Positions 25,255-33,236 of a DNA stretch of 64,000 nt are shown one piece after another. Source of the DNA: Allobosea sp. TND4EK4 (GTDB lineage: Bacteria > Pseudomonadota > Alphaproteobacteria > Rhizobiales > Beijerinckiaceae); assembly GCF_900156025.1 (NCBI RefSeq), contig NZ_FTMO01000001.1, forward strand, positions 682,001 through 746,000. The letters are read 5' to 3'. How positions within the stretch are numbered: the first letter of the stretch is position 1; each line of letters starts with the position of its first letter. The notes beneath the pieces were generated by a model, which had not been told where the DNA came from, did no database searches, and saw only the letters and a list, made by a program, of their open reading frames with translations. The translations under genes were made by a program, and so were the position numbers.

Positions 25255-26115
25255 TCAAACCCCGCCCTTCACGCCCTGCGGCGGCTTGGAATCGGCGGGT
25301 ACGAAGAAGTCCGGCATCAGCGGCACCGACGGGTCGACCCGGTAGGGGGTGAAATCCGTCACGCCCTCCCCGGCCATGAAGCTGTCGTCGATCAGGAAGT
25401 TGCCGGAGAATTCGCGCGAAGGCTTGCAGAAGATCATATGCGCCGCGTCGGCGAGGATCTCGGGGGTCCGGCTCGCCTGCACCATCTTGTCGCCGCCGAG
25501 CAGGTTCTGGACGGCCGCCGTGGCGATGGTCGTGCGCGGCCAGAGCGCGTTGACGGCAATGCCCTTGGATGCCAGCTCGCCGGCCAGGCCCAGCACGCAC
25601 AGGCTCATCCCGTATTTGGCGATGGAGTAGGCCAGATGCGGCGCGAACCACTGCGTCTTCATGTCGAGCGGCGGCGAGAGCATCAGGATATGCGGATTTT
25701 GCGCCTTCTCCAGATGCGGAATGGCGTATTTCGAGACCATGAAGGTGCCTCGGGTGTTGATCTGATGCATCAGATCGAAGCGCTTCATGTCGGTGGTCTG
25801 CGTATTGCTGAGCTGGATCGCGCTGGCGTTGTTCACGACAATGTCGATGCCGCCGAAGGTCTCGGCGGTCTTGGCGATCGCCTCGGCGACGCTCTGTTCG
25901 TCGCGAACATCGACCATCAGCGGCAGGCATTTGCCGCCCGCGGCTTCGATCTCGGCGGCGGAGGTGTAGATCGTGCCGGGGAGCTTGGGATGCGGCTCGG
26001 CCGTCTTGGCCGCGATGGTGACGTTGGCGCCGTCCCTGGCGGCGCGGAGCGCGATGGCGAGGCCGATGCCGCGCGAGCCGCCGGTGATGAAGAGCGTCTT
26101 ACCCTTGAGCGACAT
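25255..26115 (-). CDS. SDR family NAD(P)-dependent oxidoreductase (HSDL2-like)
   Basis: This 286-residue short-chain dehydrogenase has the cofactor loop 'TGGSRGIGLAIALRAA' and catalytic Tyr/Lys in 'HLAYSIAKYGMSL'. 'VNNASAIQL' and a 'PPLDMKTQWFAPH' segment preceding the Tyr resemble hydroxysteroid dehydrogenase-like protein 2, a fatty-acid-linked group. The start ATG 26115 overlaps the end of the upstream SDR gene by 17 bp, so the two are probably translated in a coupled way. The substrate is unknown; lipid metabolism is a guess from the family and from the acyl-CoA dehydrogenase nearby. Confidence 0.88.
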   Translation of the reverse strand: MSLKGKTLFITGGSRGIGLAIALRAARDGANVTIAAKTAEPHPKLPGTIYTSAAEIEAAGGKCLPLMVDVRDEQSVAEAIAKTAETFGGIDIVVNNASAIQLSNTQTTDMKRFDLMHQINTRGTFMVSKYAIPHLEKAQNPHILMLSPPLDMKTQWFAPHLAYSIAKYGMSLCVLGLAGELASKGIAVNALWPRTTIATAAVQNLLGGDKMVQASRTPEILADAAHMIFCKPSREFSGNFLIDDSFMAGEGVTDFTPYRVDPSVPLMPDFFVPADSKPPQGVKGGV

Positions 26116-26977
26116 CGCCGCCTCCCTTTCTTTCGTTGATGATGTAGCGGCCGGGCTGCGAGCCGTCCCGGTCGGTGAAGCCGTAGAGCCGCGCCAGATC
26201 GGCCACATGCAGCACCTGGCCTGCATGGCGCGCGACCTCCGGATCGGCCGCGAGCGCAGCGACGGCGCGGCCCGCATAAAGCGGGGTTTCGGTGGTGTCG
26301 GCCGCAAGACCGGCATCGCGCACCCGCTCAGTGAGGACGTGGCCGGGCGAGAGGCCGAGCGCGGTGACGCCGAAGGGAGCGAGTTCCTGCGCCATCGCGA
26401 AGCTCAGCCGGTTCGTCGCCGCCTTGGCGAGATCGTAGAACACGTCGCCGAGATATCCGGCGGCCGTGTCGAAGCTGATGGTCACGATCAGCCCGGCGCG
26501 CATCTGCACCATGGCCGGCGCGACGGCCCGGGCCAGCAGCAACTGCGCATAGACGCCGGCCTCCAGGCTCTGGCCGAGCCGCGCCGCCGGGCGGCGCCAG
26601 AAGGGCGTGCCATAGGCCGATCCGTCCGGATAGCGCTCCCCGTCATAGCCCTCATTCCCGCCCCAGACCGCATCGACCACGCAATCGAGCCGGCCGAAGC
26701 GCCGCAGCGCCCAGGAGACGAGCCCGTCGACCTCGCGCTCGCTGGTGTGGTCGCAGCGATAGGGATGGCCTTTGCCGCCGGCCGCCTCGACCTCACGGGC
26801 CGCATCCTCGAAGGTTTCGGGCCGCTGGTCGGTATGCGGTCCCGCCTCGCTGGAGCGGCCGGTGACGATCACGGTCGCTCCCGCATCCCCCAAAGCTCTG
26901 GCGACGCCGCGTCCGACGCCACGCGAGGCGCCGGCGACGAGGCAGATGCGGTTGGCAAGCGGGAGGGCGGGCGTCAT
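26099..26977 (-). CDS. SDR family oxidoreductase
   Basis: This 292-residue short-chain dehydrogenase has the cofactor loop 'AGASRGVGRGVARALG' and the catalytic motif 'YDLAKAATNRLSFAMA'. It belongs to the group that includes DHRS1-like enzymes, with a longer loop after the NNA region (here 'DAVWGGNEGYDGERYPDG'). The start ATG 26977 gives the usual N-terminus. It overlaps the following SDR gene by 17 bp (26099-26115), and its start faces the methyltransferase gene across 98 bp. Substrate unknown. Confidence 0.87.
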   Translation of the reverse strand: MTPALPLANRICLVAGASRGVGRGVARALGDAGATVIVTGRSSEAGPHTDQRPETFEDAAREVEAAGGKGHPYRCDHTSEREVDGLVSWALRRFGRLDCVVDAVWGGNEGYDGERYPDGSAYGTPFWRRPAARLGQSLEAGVYAQLLLARAVAPAMVQMRAGLIVTISFDTAAGYLGDVFYDLAKAATNRLSFAMAQELAPFGVTALGLSPGHVLTERVRDAGLAADTTETPLYAGRAVAALAADPEVARHAGQVLHVADLARLYGFTDRDGSQPGRYIINERKGGGDVAQG

Positions 26978-27075
26978 CGGGGCGCCGTCCCGAACGGGTC
27001 GGCTGGCAACGGGCCGTCTAGCCAATGCTGGCTCGCCTCTTTATACCGCCCCTCCCCTCGAACAGGAGCAGTTCC

Positions 27076-27861
27076 ATGGACAGCACCGCCGCCGCCTGCT
27101 GGGAGGGCAATGCCGAAACCTGGACGCGGCATGCGCGCGCCGGCTACGACCTCTATCGCGACGCCCTCAACACGCCGGTGTTCTTTGCGAACCTTCCGCC
27201 GATCTCGGGCCTGCGCGGCCTCGACATCGGCTGCGGCGAGGGCGGCAATACCCGCAAGCTCGCCGAGTCCGGCGCGAAGATGACCGCCGTCGACATCGCG
27301 CCGACCTTCATCCGCCATGCCTGCGAGGCAGAGGTCGAGAAGCCACTCGGCATCATCTACCGGCAAGGGGACGGTGCGGCGCTTCCCTTCCCCGATGAGA
27401 GCTTCGACTTCGCCACGGCCTTCATGTCGCTGATGGACATGCCGCATCAGGACCGGGCGCTGGCGGAAGCCGCGCGGGTGCTGAAGCCGGGCGGCTTCCT
27501 GCAATTCTCGATCCTGCATCCCTGCTTCGCGCCGCCCTACCGCAAGGTGCTGCGCGAGGAGGACGGCACGATCCGCGCCATCGAGGTCGGCCGCTATTTC
27601 GACGGCGTCGACGGGGAGATCGAAACCTGGCGCTTCGGCGCAGCCCCGGCCGAGGTCAAGGCCAGCGCCCAGCCCTTCCGCGTGCCGCGCTTCCACCGCA
27701 CGCTGAGCGAATGGGTGGCGCTGATCGTCGCGGCGGGTCTTAGCATCGAGCATATGGGCGAGCCGCGCGTCGATGCGGCGACGGCCGAGGCGCAGCCTTA
27801 TCTCGCGGACACTCATATCGCGCCCCTGTTCCTGCATATCCGGGCGCGCAAACCGGGTTGA
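27076..27861 (+). CDS. Class I SAM-dependent methyltransferase
   Basis: This 261-residue methyltransferase has motif I 'LRGLDIGCGEGGNTRKLAE', 'MTAVDIAPTFI', a post-I region 'GDGAALPFPDESFDFATAF' and 'EAARVLKPGGFLQFSILHPC'. It is of the Methyltransf_11 type, which includes small-molecule and quinone methyltransferases. ATG 27076 follows AGGAGC. It stands alone on the plus strand between two leftward groups, and its target is unknown. Confidence 0.88.
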   Translation: MDSTAAACWEGNAETWTRHARAGYDLYRDALNTPVFFANLPPISGLRGLDIGCGEGGNTRKLAESGAKMTAVDIAPTFIRHACEAEVEKPLGIIYRQGDGAALPFPDESFDFATAFMSLMDMPHQDRALAEAARVLKPGGFLQFSILHPCFAPPYRKVLREEDGTIRAIEVGRYFDGVDGEIETWRFGAAPAEVKASAQPFRVPRFHRTLSEWVALIVAAGLSIEHMGEPRVDAATAEAQPYLADTHIAPLFLHIRARKPG

Positions 27862-27875
27862 AGGCTTCGCCCTGT

Positions 27876-27966
27876 CGTCATCGCGAGTGTCAGCGAGGCA
27901 ATCCAGGAGGACGCAGAGTCCGGCTGCCCCTGGATTGCCTCGTCGCCTTGCTTCTCGCAATGACGG
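27876..27966. repeat. Intergenic palindromic repeat, type B, copy 2
   Basis: The left arm starts CGTCATCGCGAGTG and runs to AGGCAATCC. The right arm runs from GGATTGCCTCG to TTCTCGCAATGACGG. The arms are imperfect reverse complements, as in the copy at 25151. It separates the convergent methyltransferase and acyl-CoA dehydrogenase genes and ends 5 bp from the latter's stop codon. Confidence 0.8.
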
Positions 27967-27971
27967 GTCGT

Positions 27972-29747
27972 TCACGCCGCGAAGACCGCAGCCGCGTCGG
28001 CGATGGCGCCGGAGCCCTCCGTCACCGCCAGCTCAAGGGCCGGCGCCTCGGTGGCGACACATTCTGCAAAAAAGCGGGCCGTGGCGAGATCGGCCGCGCT
28101 GTCCGGCTCGGAGCGCGTCGCGAGCGCCTTCTTCGCCAGTCCGGTGCCGCCCTGCGCCAGCCCGAACAGCTTGAGGTAGGGCGTGGCGCCGGCCAGCGCA
28201 TCGACCTGGCTGGAGCCCAGCGTCGCCAGCATCCAGTCGGTGGCACGTTCCAGCGCATCGACCGCGGCGCCGAGCCGCTTGGCGCCATGGCCGAAGCCCG
28301 GCGTGTTGGCGCGCTCGACCTGCGTGACGACATCGCGCATCTCGGCGATCAAAGCCTTGACCGCCTCGCCGCCGGAAAGCGGCAGCTTGCGGGTGACGAG
28401 GTCGATCGCCTGAATGCCATTGGTGCCTTCGTAGATCGCGGCGATCCGGGCATCGCGCAGATGCTGGGCGGCGCCAGTCTCCTCGACGAAACCCATGCCG
28501 CCATGGACCTGTATGCCGGTGGAGGCGACATCGATGCCGATATCGGTGGCGTAGGCCTTGGCGACGGGGATCAGGATGGCGGCGCGCTCGGCGGCGGCCT
28601 TGCGCTTGCCCTCGTCGGTCTCGCGGTGCGAGCGGTCGAGTTCGGCGGCGACACGGTAGCAGATCGCGCGCGCGGCTTGCGTCTTGGCGCGCATGTCCAT
28701 CAGCATGCGGCGCACATCGGGATGGACGATGATCGGGCTCATCGGAGCGCCTTTCGGCGCGTCCAGCGCCGCGCCCTGCTTGCGCTCGCGGGCGAAATCA
28801 AGCGCCTGCTGATAGGCGCGCTCGGCAATCGCGACGCCCTGCAGCGCAACATTGAGGCGGGCATTGTTCATCATCGTGAACATGCAGGCGAGACCGCGAT
28901 TCTCCTCGCCGATCAGCCAGCCGATGGCCCCGCCCTTGTCGCCGAAGGCCATGGAGCATGTCGGCGAGGCGTGGATGCCGAGCTTGTGCTCCAGCCCCGA
29001 GCAGCGCAGGTCGTTATGCTCGCCCAGCGAGCCGTCTGCGTTCACCAGATATTTCGGCACGAGGAAGAGCGAGATGCCGCGCGTGCCGGGAGGCGCATCG
29101 GGCAGGCGCGCCAGCACGAGGTGGACGATGTTCTCCGTCAGGTCGTGCTCGCCATAGGTGATGAAGATCTTCTGGCCGGTGATGCGGTAGGTGCCGTCCG
29201 GCTGGCGCTCGGCCCTGGAGCGCAGCGCGTTGAGGTCCGAGCCCGCCTGCGGCTCGGTAAGGTTCATCGTGCCCATCCATTCGCCGGAGACGAGCTTGGT
29301 GAGATAGGTTTCCTTCAGATGGTCCGAACCATGGGCATACAGCGCCTCGATCGCACCGACCGTCAGCAGGGGGCCGAGCGCGAAGGCGAAGGCCGCCGAG
29401 TTCCACATCTCGATGCAGGCCGATTGCAGCAGGGTTGGCAGCCCTTGGCCGCCATAGGCCTCGGGCGCCGGCAAGGCATTCCAGCCCGCCTCGGCCCAGG
29501 CCTTGTAGGCTTCCTTCCAGCCCGGCGGGGTGGTGACGGCGCCGTTCTGAAGCTTCGAGCCATGCGCATCGCCGACGCGGTTCAGCGGCGCGATCACGTC
29601 CGTCGCGAATTTCGAGGCTTCGTCGAGAACGGCCTCCGCGATGCCGCCCTCCAGTTCCGGGGCCAGACCCTCGGCGATCAGCGCGTCGAGGCCGGCGACA
29701 TGGCGCATCGTCGCCAGCATCTCGGAAACCGGAGCGTGATAGTTCAT
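27972..29747 (-). CDS. Acyl-CoA dehydrogenase, long form (DmdC/FadE5-like)
   Basis: This 591-residue FAD enzyme introduces an alpha-beta double bond in an acyl-CoA and passes electrons to ETF. Domains in order are an extra N-terminal helix region, the ACAD N-domain ('YGGQGLPTLLQSACIEMWNS'), the middle beta domain ('MNLTEPQAGSDLNALRSRA', 'KIFITYGEHD'), the C-terminal helical domain ('GGMGFVEETGAAQHLRDARI', 'YEGTNGIQAIDLVTRKL') and an extra C-terminal domain. The size and extra domain match the DmdC-like group, which includes 3-methylmercaptopropionyl-CoA dehydrogenases and medium/long-chain enzymes. Without dmdB or dmdD nearby I do not assign DMSP use. A palindrome lies in its promoter region. 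Confidence 0.9.
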   Translation of the reverse strand: MNYHAPVSEMLATMRHVAGLDALIAEGLAPELEGGIAEAVLDEASKFATDVIAPLNRVGDAHGSKLQNGAVTTPPGWKEAYKAWAEAGWNALPAPEAYGGQGLPTLLQSACIEMWNSAAFAFALGPLLTVGAIEALYAHGSDHLKETYLTKLVSGEWMGTMNLTEPQAGSDLNALRSRAERQPDGTYRITGQKIFITYGEHDLTENIVHLVLARLPDAPPGTRGISLFLVPKYLVNADGSLGEHNDLRCSGLEHKLGIHASPTCSMAFGDKGGAIGWLIGEENRGLACMFTMMNNARLNVALQGVAIAERAYQQALDFARERKQGAALDAPKGAPMSPIIVHPDVRRMLMDMRAKTQAARAICYRVAAELDRSHRETDEGKRKAAAERAAILIPVAKAYATDIGIDVASTGIQVHGGMGFVEETGAAQHLRDARIAAIYEGTNGIQAIDLVTRKLPLSGGEAVKALIAEMRDVVTQVERANTPGFGHGAKRLGAAVDALERATDWMLATLGSSQVDALAGATPYLKLFGLAQGGTGLAKKALATRSEPDSAADLATARFFAECVATEAPALELAVTEGSGAIADAAAVFAA

Positions 29748-29887
29748 GATCGTCTCCCTACCGCCCGCGCGTCCCGAAGGGCGATGCGAGCCGGATTTTG
29801 CCGTTGCCGCGATGGTAGCGAGGAACTATCCCCACTGCCATGCGCATCGATGGCGACCTTTCGTCGTGGGGCCGTCTCCCAGCGTTA

Positions 29888-29901
29888 GTTTATATGTAAA
29901 C
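29888..29901. promoter_or_regulatory. Operator-like palindrome GTTTA-N4-TAAAC between acyl-CoA dehydrogenase and Sua5
   Basis: GTTTATATGTAAAC is a perfect 5-bp inverted repeat around TATG in an AT-rich patch. On the minus strand TTGACC, 16 bp and TAAACT form a possible promoter for the acyl-CoA dehydrogenase that overlaps the palindrome, as a repressor site would. TetR-type regulators of fatty-acid genes often use sites of this form. Confidence 0.45.
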
Positions 29902-29920
29902 AATAGCGGGTCAATCGCGC

Positions 29921-30889
29921 GTGAACCTATCCCGCCAGACGAAGCGGCTGATCGCCGACCCGGCCGGCATTGCCGAGGCTGCGTCGCTTCTGCGTGCGGG
30001 CGGCCTCGTCGGGCTCCCGACGGAGACCGTCTACGGGCTGGCCGCCGATGCGACCTCGGGGACCGCGGTCGCGGGCATCTATGCCGCCAAGGAGCGCCCG
30101 AGCTTCAACCCTCTGATCTCGCATCTGCCCGATCTCGCCTCCGCGTGCCGGCAGGGCCTGTTCGATGCGGACGCGCTGGCGCTGGCGCAGGCCTTCTGGC
30201 CCGGCCCGCTGACGCTTGTCGTGCCGGCGGCGCCCGATTGCACGGTCAGCGATCTCGCGCGTGCCGGGCTGCCCTCTGTCGCGCTGCGGGTGCCGGCCCA
30301 TCCCGCCGCTCGGGCCGTGTTGGCGGCGGCCGGACGGCCGATCGCGGCACCCTCCGCCAACCGCTCCGGCCGGATCAGTGCGACCAGCGCGGCGCATGTG
30401 CTCTCCGATCTCGATGGGCGTATCGATGCGGTGCTCGACGCCGGCCCGACCGAGGTCGGGGTGGAGTCGACGATCGTCGCCTGTCTCGACGCCGGCCCGA
30501 CCCTGCTGCGGCCGGGAGGCATCCCGCGCGAGGCGATCGAGGCTGTCATCGGCCGGCCGCTCGCGAACGCCGGCGAGGCCGGGCATGCGCCGATTTCGCC
30601 TGGCCTGCTCGCCTCCCATTACGCGCCTGCGGCCAAGGTGAGGCTCGAGGCGGAGGCGCCCCGGGAGGGCGAGGCCTGGCTCGGCTTCGGGCCGGAGCAC
30701 GACACCTATCCCCTCTCGCTCAATCTGAGCCCGACCGGCGATCTGCGCGAAGCGGCGAGCCATCTCTTCGGCCATCTGCGCCAGCTCGACACGGCCGGAT
30801 GGGCCACGATCGCGGTCGCCCGCATCCCCGAGGAGGGGCTGGGCGAGGCGATCAACGACAGGCTGAGACGGGCGGCGGCGCCTCGCTAG
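29921..30889 (+). CDS. Threonylcarbamoyl-AMP synthase (Sua5/TsaC family, long form)
   Basis: This 322-residue enzyme makes threonylcarbamoyl-AMP from threonine, bicarbonate and ATP, the first step of t6A modification of tRNAs reading ANN codons. 'GGLVGLPTETVYGLAADA', 'KERPSFNPLISHL', 'FWPGPLTLVV' and 'IAAPSANRSGRISATSAAHV' are the YrdC-domain motifs. 'ISPGLLASHYAP' and the remaining C-terminal part are the Sua5 domain, absent from short TsaC. The start is GTG 29921. The proposed operator at 29888-29901 lies directly upstream, so both divergent genes could share it. Confidence 0.95.
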   Translation: MNLSRQTKRLIADPAGIAEAASLLRAGGLVGLPTETVYGLAADATSGTAVAGIYAAKERPSFNPLISHLPDLASACRQGLFDADALALAQAFWPGPLTLVVPAAPDCTVSDLARAGLPSVALRVPAHPAARAVLAAAGRPIAAPSANRSGRISATSAAHVLSDLDGRIDAVLDAGPTEVGVESTIVACLDAGPTLLRPGGIPREAIEAVIGRPLANAGEAGHAPISPGLLASHYAPAAKVRLEAEAPREGEAWLGFGPEHDTYPLSLNLSPTGDLREAASHLFGHLRQLDTAGWATIAVARIPEEGLGEAINDRLRRAAAPR

Positions 30890-30958
30890 CTTTCCAGCCG
30901 TCCAACTTGCATCGGCGCAAGATTTCAGATTGCGTGCGCGCGGAAGGACGCCGCGCTC

Positions 30959-31864
30959 ATGAATGCAAAACTCGCCTGGGACGATTTCCGGCTGATCAAG
31001 GCGATCGCCGACCATGACGGGCTGACAGGAGCTGCCGCCGCGCTCTCGGTCAATCATTCCACCGTCTTTCGCCGACTCGGGCAGATCGAGGAGATCATCG
31101 GCATGCCGCTCTTCGAGCGGCGCAAGACCGGCTATGTCGCCACCGTCGCCGGTGCCGAGATGGCGGCGCTCGCCGGCCGCATGGATGAGGACGTCACTGC
31201 CTTCTCCCGCCGGCTCGCGGGCCGCGACATCGCGCCGGCCGGGGAAATCCGGATCACCACCACCGACACGCTGCATCTCAACGTGCTGATGCCGATCTTC
31301 TCGGCCTTTCGCCGCCAGCATCCGGCGATCCGGCTCGACGTGGTCATCGGCAACCAGCCGCTCAATCTCTCCAAGCGCGATGCCGACATCGCCATCCGCG
31401 CCAGCGACTCGCCCGGCGAAACGCTGGTCGGCCGGCGCGTGGCGACGCTGGCCTGGGCCATCTACGGGCGCGCCGATGACGGGCTCGACGAGTCGGAAAC
31501 GGCGGACCCGGCGGCGCTCTACCGGCGCGACTGGGTGGCGCTCGGCGACCAGCTCTCGCATGTGAAGGCGGCGCGCTTCGTGCGCGAGCATGTCGCTCCG
31601 GAGCGGATCGCACTCAAGAGCTCGGCGGTGCTCGGACTGACCGAGGCCGTGGAACAGGGGCTCGGCATCGGGCCCCTGCCCTGCTTCATCGCCGACCAGC
31701 GGCCGGGGCTTGCGCGGCTCTCGCCGCCGAACCCCGATTTCGCGACGGGCCTGTGGGTCCTGACCCATCCCGACATCCGCCATGTCCCGCGCGTGCGCGC
31801 CTTCATGGACTTCTGCGGCAGCGAACTGGCGCGGCTGAGGCCGCTGTTCGAGGGGACGGATTAG
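30959..31864 (+). CDS. LysR family transcriptional regulator
   Basis: This 301-residue regulator has a standard N-terminal winged HTH ('FRLIKAIADHDGLTGAAAAL', then 'NHSTVFRRLGQIEEIIG') and a periplasmic-binding-like effector domain ('EIRITTTDTLHLNVLMPIF', 'AVEQGLGIGPLPCFIADQ'). ATG 30959 follows GGAAGGA. It converges on the MFS transporter gene with a 4-bp gap, so it does not share an intergenic promoter with it. Its effector and targets are unknown. Confidence 0.93.
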   Translation: MNAKLAWDDFRLIKAIADHDGLTGAAAALSVNHSTVFRRLGQIEEIIGMPLFERRKTGYVATVAGAEMAALAGRMDEDVTAFSRRLAGRDIAPAGEIRITTTDTLHLNVLMPIFSAFRRQHPAIRLDVVIGNQPLNLSKRDADIAIRASDSPGETLVGRRVATLAWAIYGRADDGLDESETADPAALYRRDWVALGDQLSHVKAARFVREHVAPERIALKSSAVLGLTEAVEQGLGIGPLPCFIADQRPGLARLSPPNPDFATGLWVLTHPDIRHVPRVRAFMDFCGSELARLRPLFEGTD

Positions 31865-31868
31865 CCGA

Positions 31869-33107
31869 TCAGGCCGGCTGCGCCTCCGGCCTGTCCACCG
31901 GGCGTTCCACGATCGGCAGGTTGATCAGCGCGGAGGCGACGCCCAATGCCACGGAGAGCCACCAGACGAGCTGGTAGTTGCCCGTCGCCTCGTAGAAGAT
32001 GCCGCCAAGCCAGACGCCGAGAAAACCGCCGACCTGATGCGAGAAGAAGGCGAAGCCGTAGAGCATCGCCATGTATTTCGTGCCGAACATCAGCATCACC
32101 AGCGAGGAGGTCGGCGGCACGGTCGAGAGCCAGAACAGCCCGATGACGACGCCGAAGGTGATCGCTGTCAGCGGGCTCGGCGGCAGCAGGATGAAGGCTG
32201 CGATCGCAACGGCACGGCCGAGATAGATCCAGGCCAGCAGATGGCGCTTTGGCATGCGGGTCGATAGCCAGCCCGAGGACAGCGAGCCGACCGCATTGGC
32301 GAGGCCGATCACCGCGAGCGTCCAGCCGCCGACCCAGGCCGGCAGCCCGGCGTCCTTGAGGTAAGCCGGCATGTGCACAGTGATGAAGGCGAGCTGGAAG
32401 CCGCAAGTGAAGAAGCCGAGCACCAGCAGGACATAGGAGCGATGGCGCAGCGCCTCGCCGAGGGCCTGCCTGATCGTCTGGTTCGGCAAGCTGGCGGTGG
32501 CGGCGGCCGCCGCACCGGTCTTGCGCGTCGCCAGCATGATCGAGATCGGCAGGATCGGCAGCAGAGTCACCGCGAAGACCACCAGCGCCTGCTGCCAGCC
32601 CAGCGTATCGATCAGGATGTTGCCGATCGGCGGAAAGAGAAACTGGCCGAAGGAGCCGGCCGCCGTGCCGGCGCCGAAAGCCATCGGCCGCCATTGATCG
32701 GGCAGAAGCTTGCCGAAGGCGGCGAGCACGAGGTTGAAGGAGCAGGCGGAGAGGCCGAAGCCGATCAGCACGCCCGCGCCGAGATGAAGCTGCAGCGGCG
32801 TCGTCGCATAGGCCATGACGACGAGGCCCGCGGCATAGAGCACCGCGCCGACGCAGAGCACGCGGGTGGTGCCGAATCGGTCCGCGATGGCACCGGCGAA
32901 GGGCGCACCGAGCCCCCAGAGCAGGTTCTGGATGGCAAGCGCCAGCCCGAAGATGTCGCGCCCCCAATTGAACTGGAGGGTCATCGGGATCTGGAACAGG
33001 CCAGCGCTGGCCCGCGGCCCGAAGCTGATCAGCGCGACAAGGCAACCGGCCGCGACGATGATCTCCGGGGCATAGCCGCGCGCCGGACGAGCTGGGGTGG
33101 CCGACAT
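31869..33107 (-). CDS. MFS transporter
   Basis: This 412-residue permease has about twelve transmembrane helices. The loop 2-3 motif is 'AGAIADRFGTTRVLCVG', and the equivalent second-half motif is 'SSGWLSTRMPKRHLLA'. The type resembles the oxalate/formate or monocarboxylate-like MFS group of rhizobia, but the substrate cannot be stated. ATG 33107 has GGAG at a good distance upstream; longer in-frame extensions have no MFS match. It is divergent from the cell wall hydrolase gene. Confidence 0.9.
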   Translation of the reverse strand: MSATPARPARGYAPEIIVAAGCLVALISFGPRASAGLFQIPMTLQFNWGRDIFGLALAIQNLLWGLGAPFAGAIADRFGTTRVLCVGAVLYAAGLVVMAYATTPLQLHLGAGVLIGFGLSACSFNLVLAAFGKLLPDQWRPMAFGAGTAAGSFGQFLFPPIGNILIDTLGWQQALVVFAVTLLPILPISIMLATRKTGAAAAATASLPNQTIRQALGEALRHRSYVLLVLGFFTCGFQLAFITVHMPAYLKDAGLPAWVGGWTLAVIGLANAVGSLSSGWLSTRMPKRHLLAWIYLGRAVAIAAFILLPPSPLTAITFGVVIGLFWLSTVPPTSSLVMLMFGTKYMAMLYGFAFFSHQVGGFLGVWLGGIFYEATGNYQLVWWLSVALGVASALINLPIVERPVDRPEAQPA

Positions 33108-33214
33108 GGAATCGCTCCGGAACTGTGTGGCTACACGATAGCCGCCCGCAGATGGGCCAGCCAGTGCGTTTTTGTGAAGCCTGGCATCACGCGCAGCGAT
33201 GGCAGCGGGGGCTG

Positions 33215-33230
33215 TTAACCGCCGCTCAAC
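33215..33230. promoter_or_regulatory. Near-match to a CtrA box before the cell wall hydrolase
   Basis: TTAACCGCCGCTCAAC has one half-site TTAA, seven bases, then TCAAC, one base off the CtrA consensus TTAA-N7-TTAAC. It lies 7 bp before the hydrolase start and 108 bp before the MFS start. Confidence 0.35.
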
Positions 33231-33236
33231 CTTACC

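Noticed and set aside
27858..29888. 676-codon plus-strand frame
   Set aside because: Antisense shadow of the acyl-CoA dehydrogenase.
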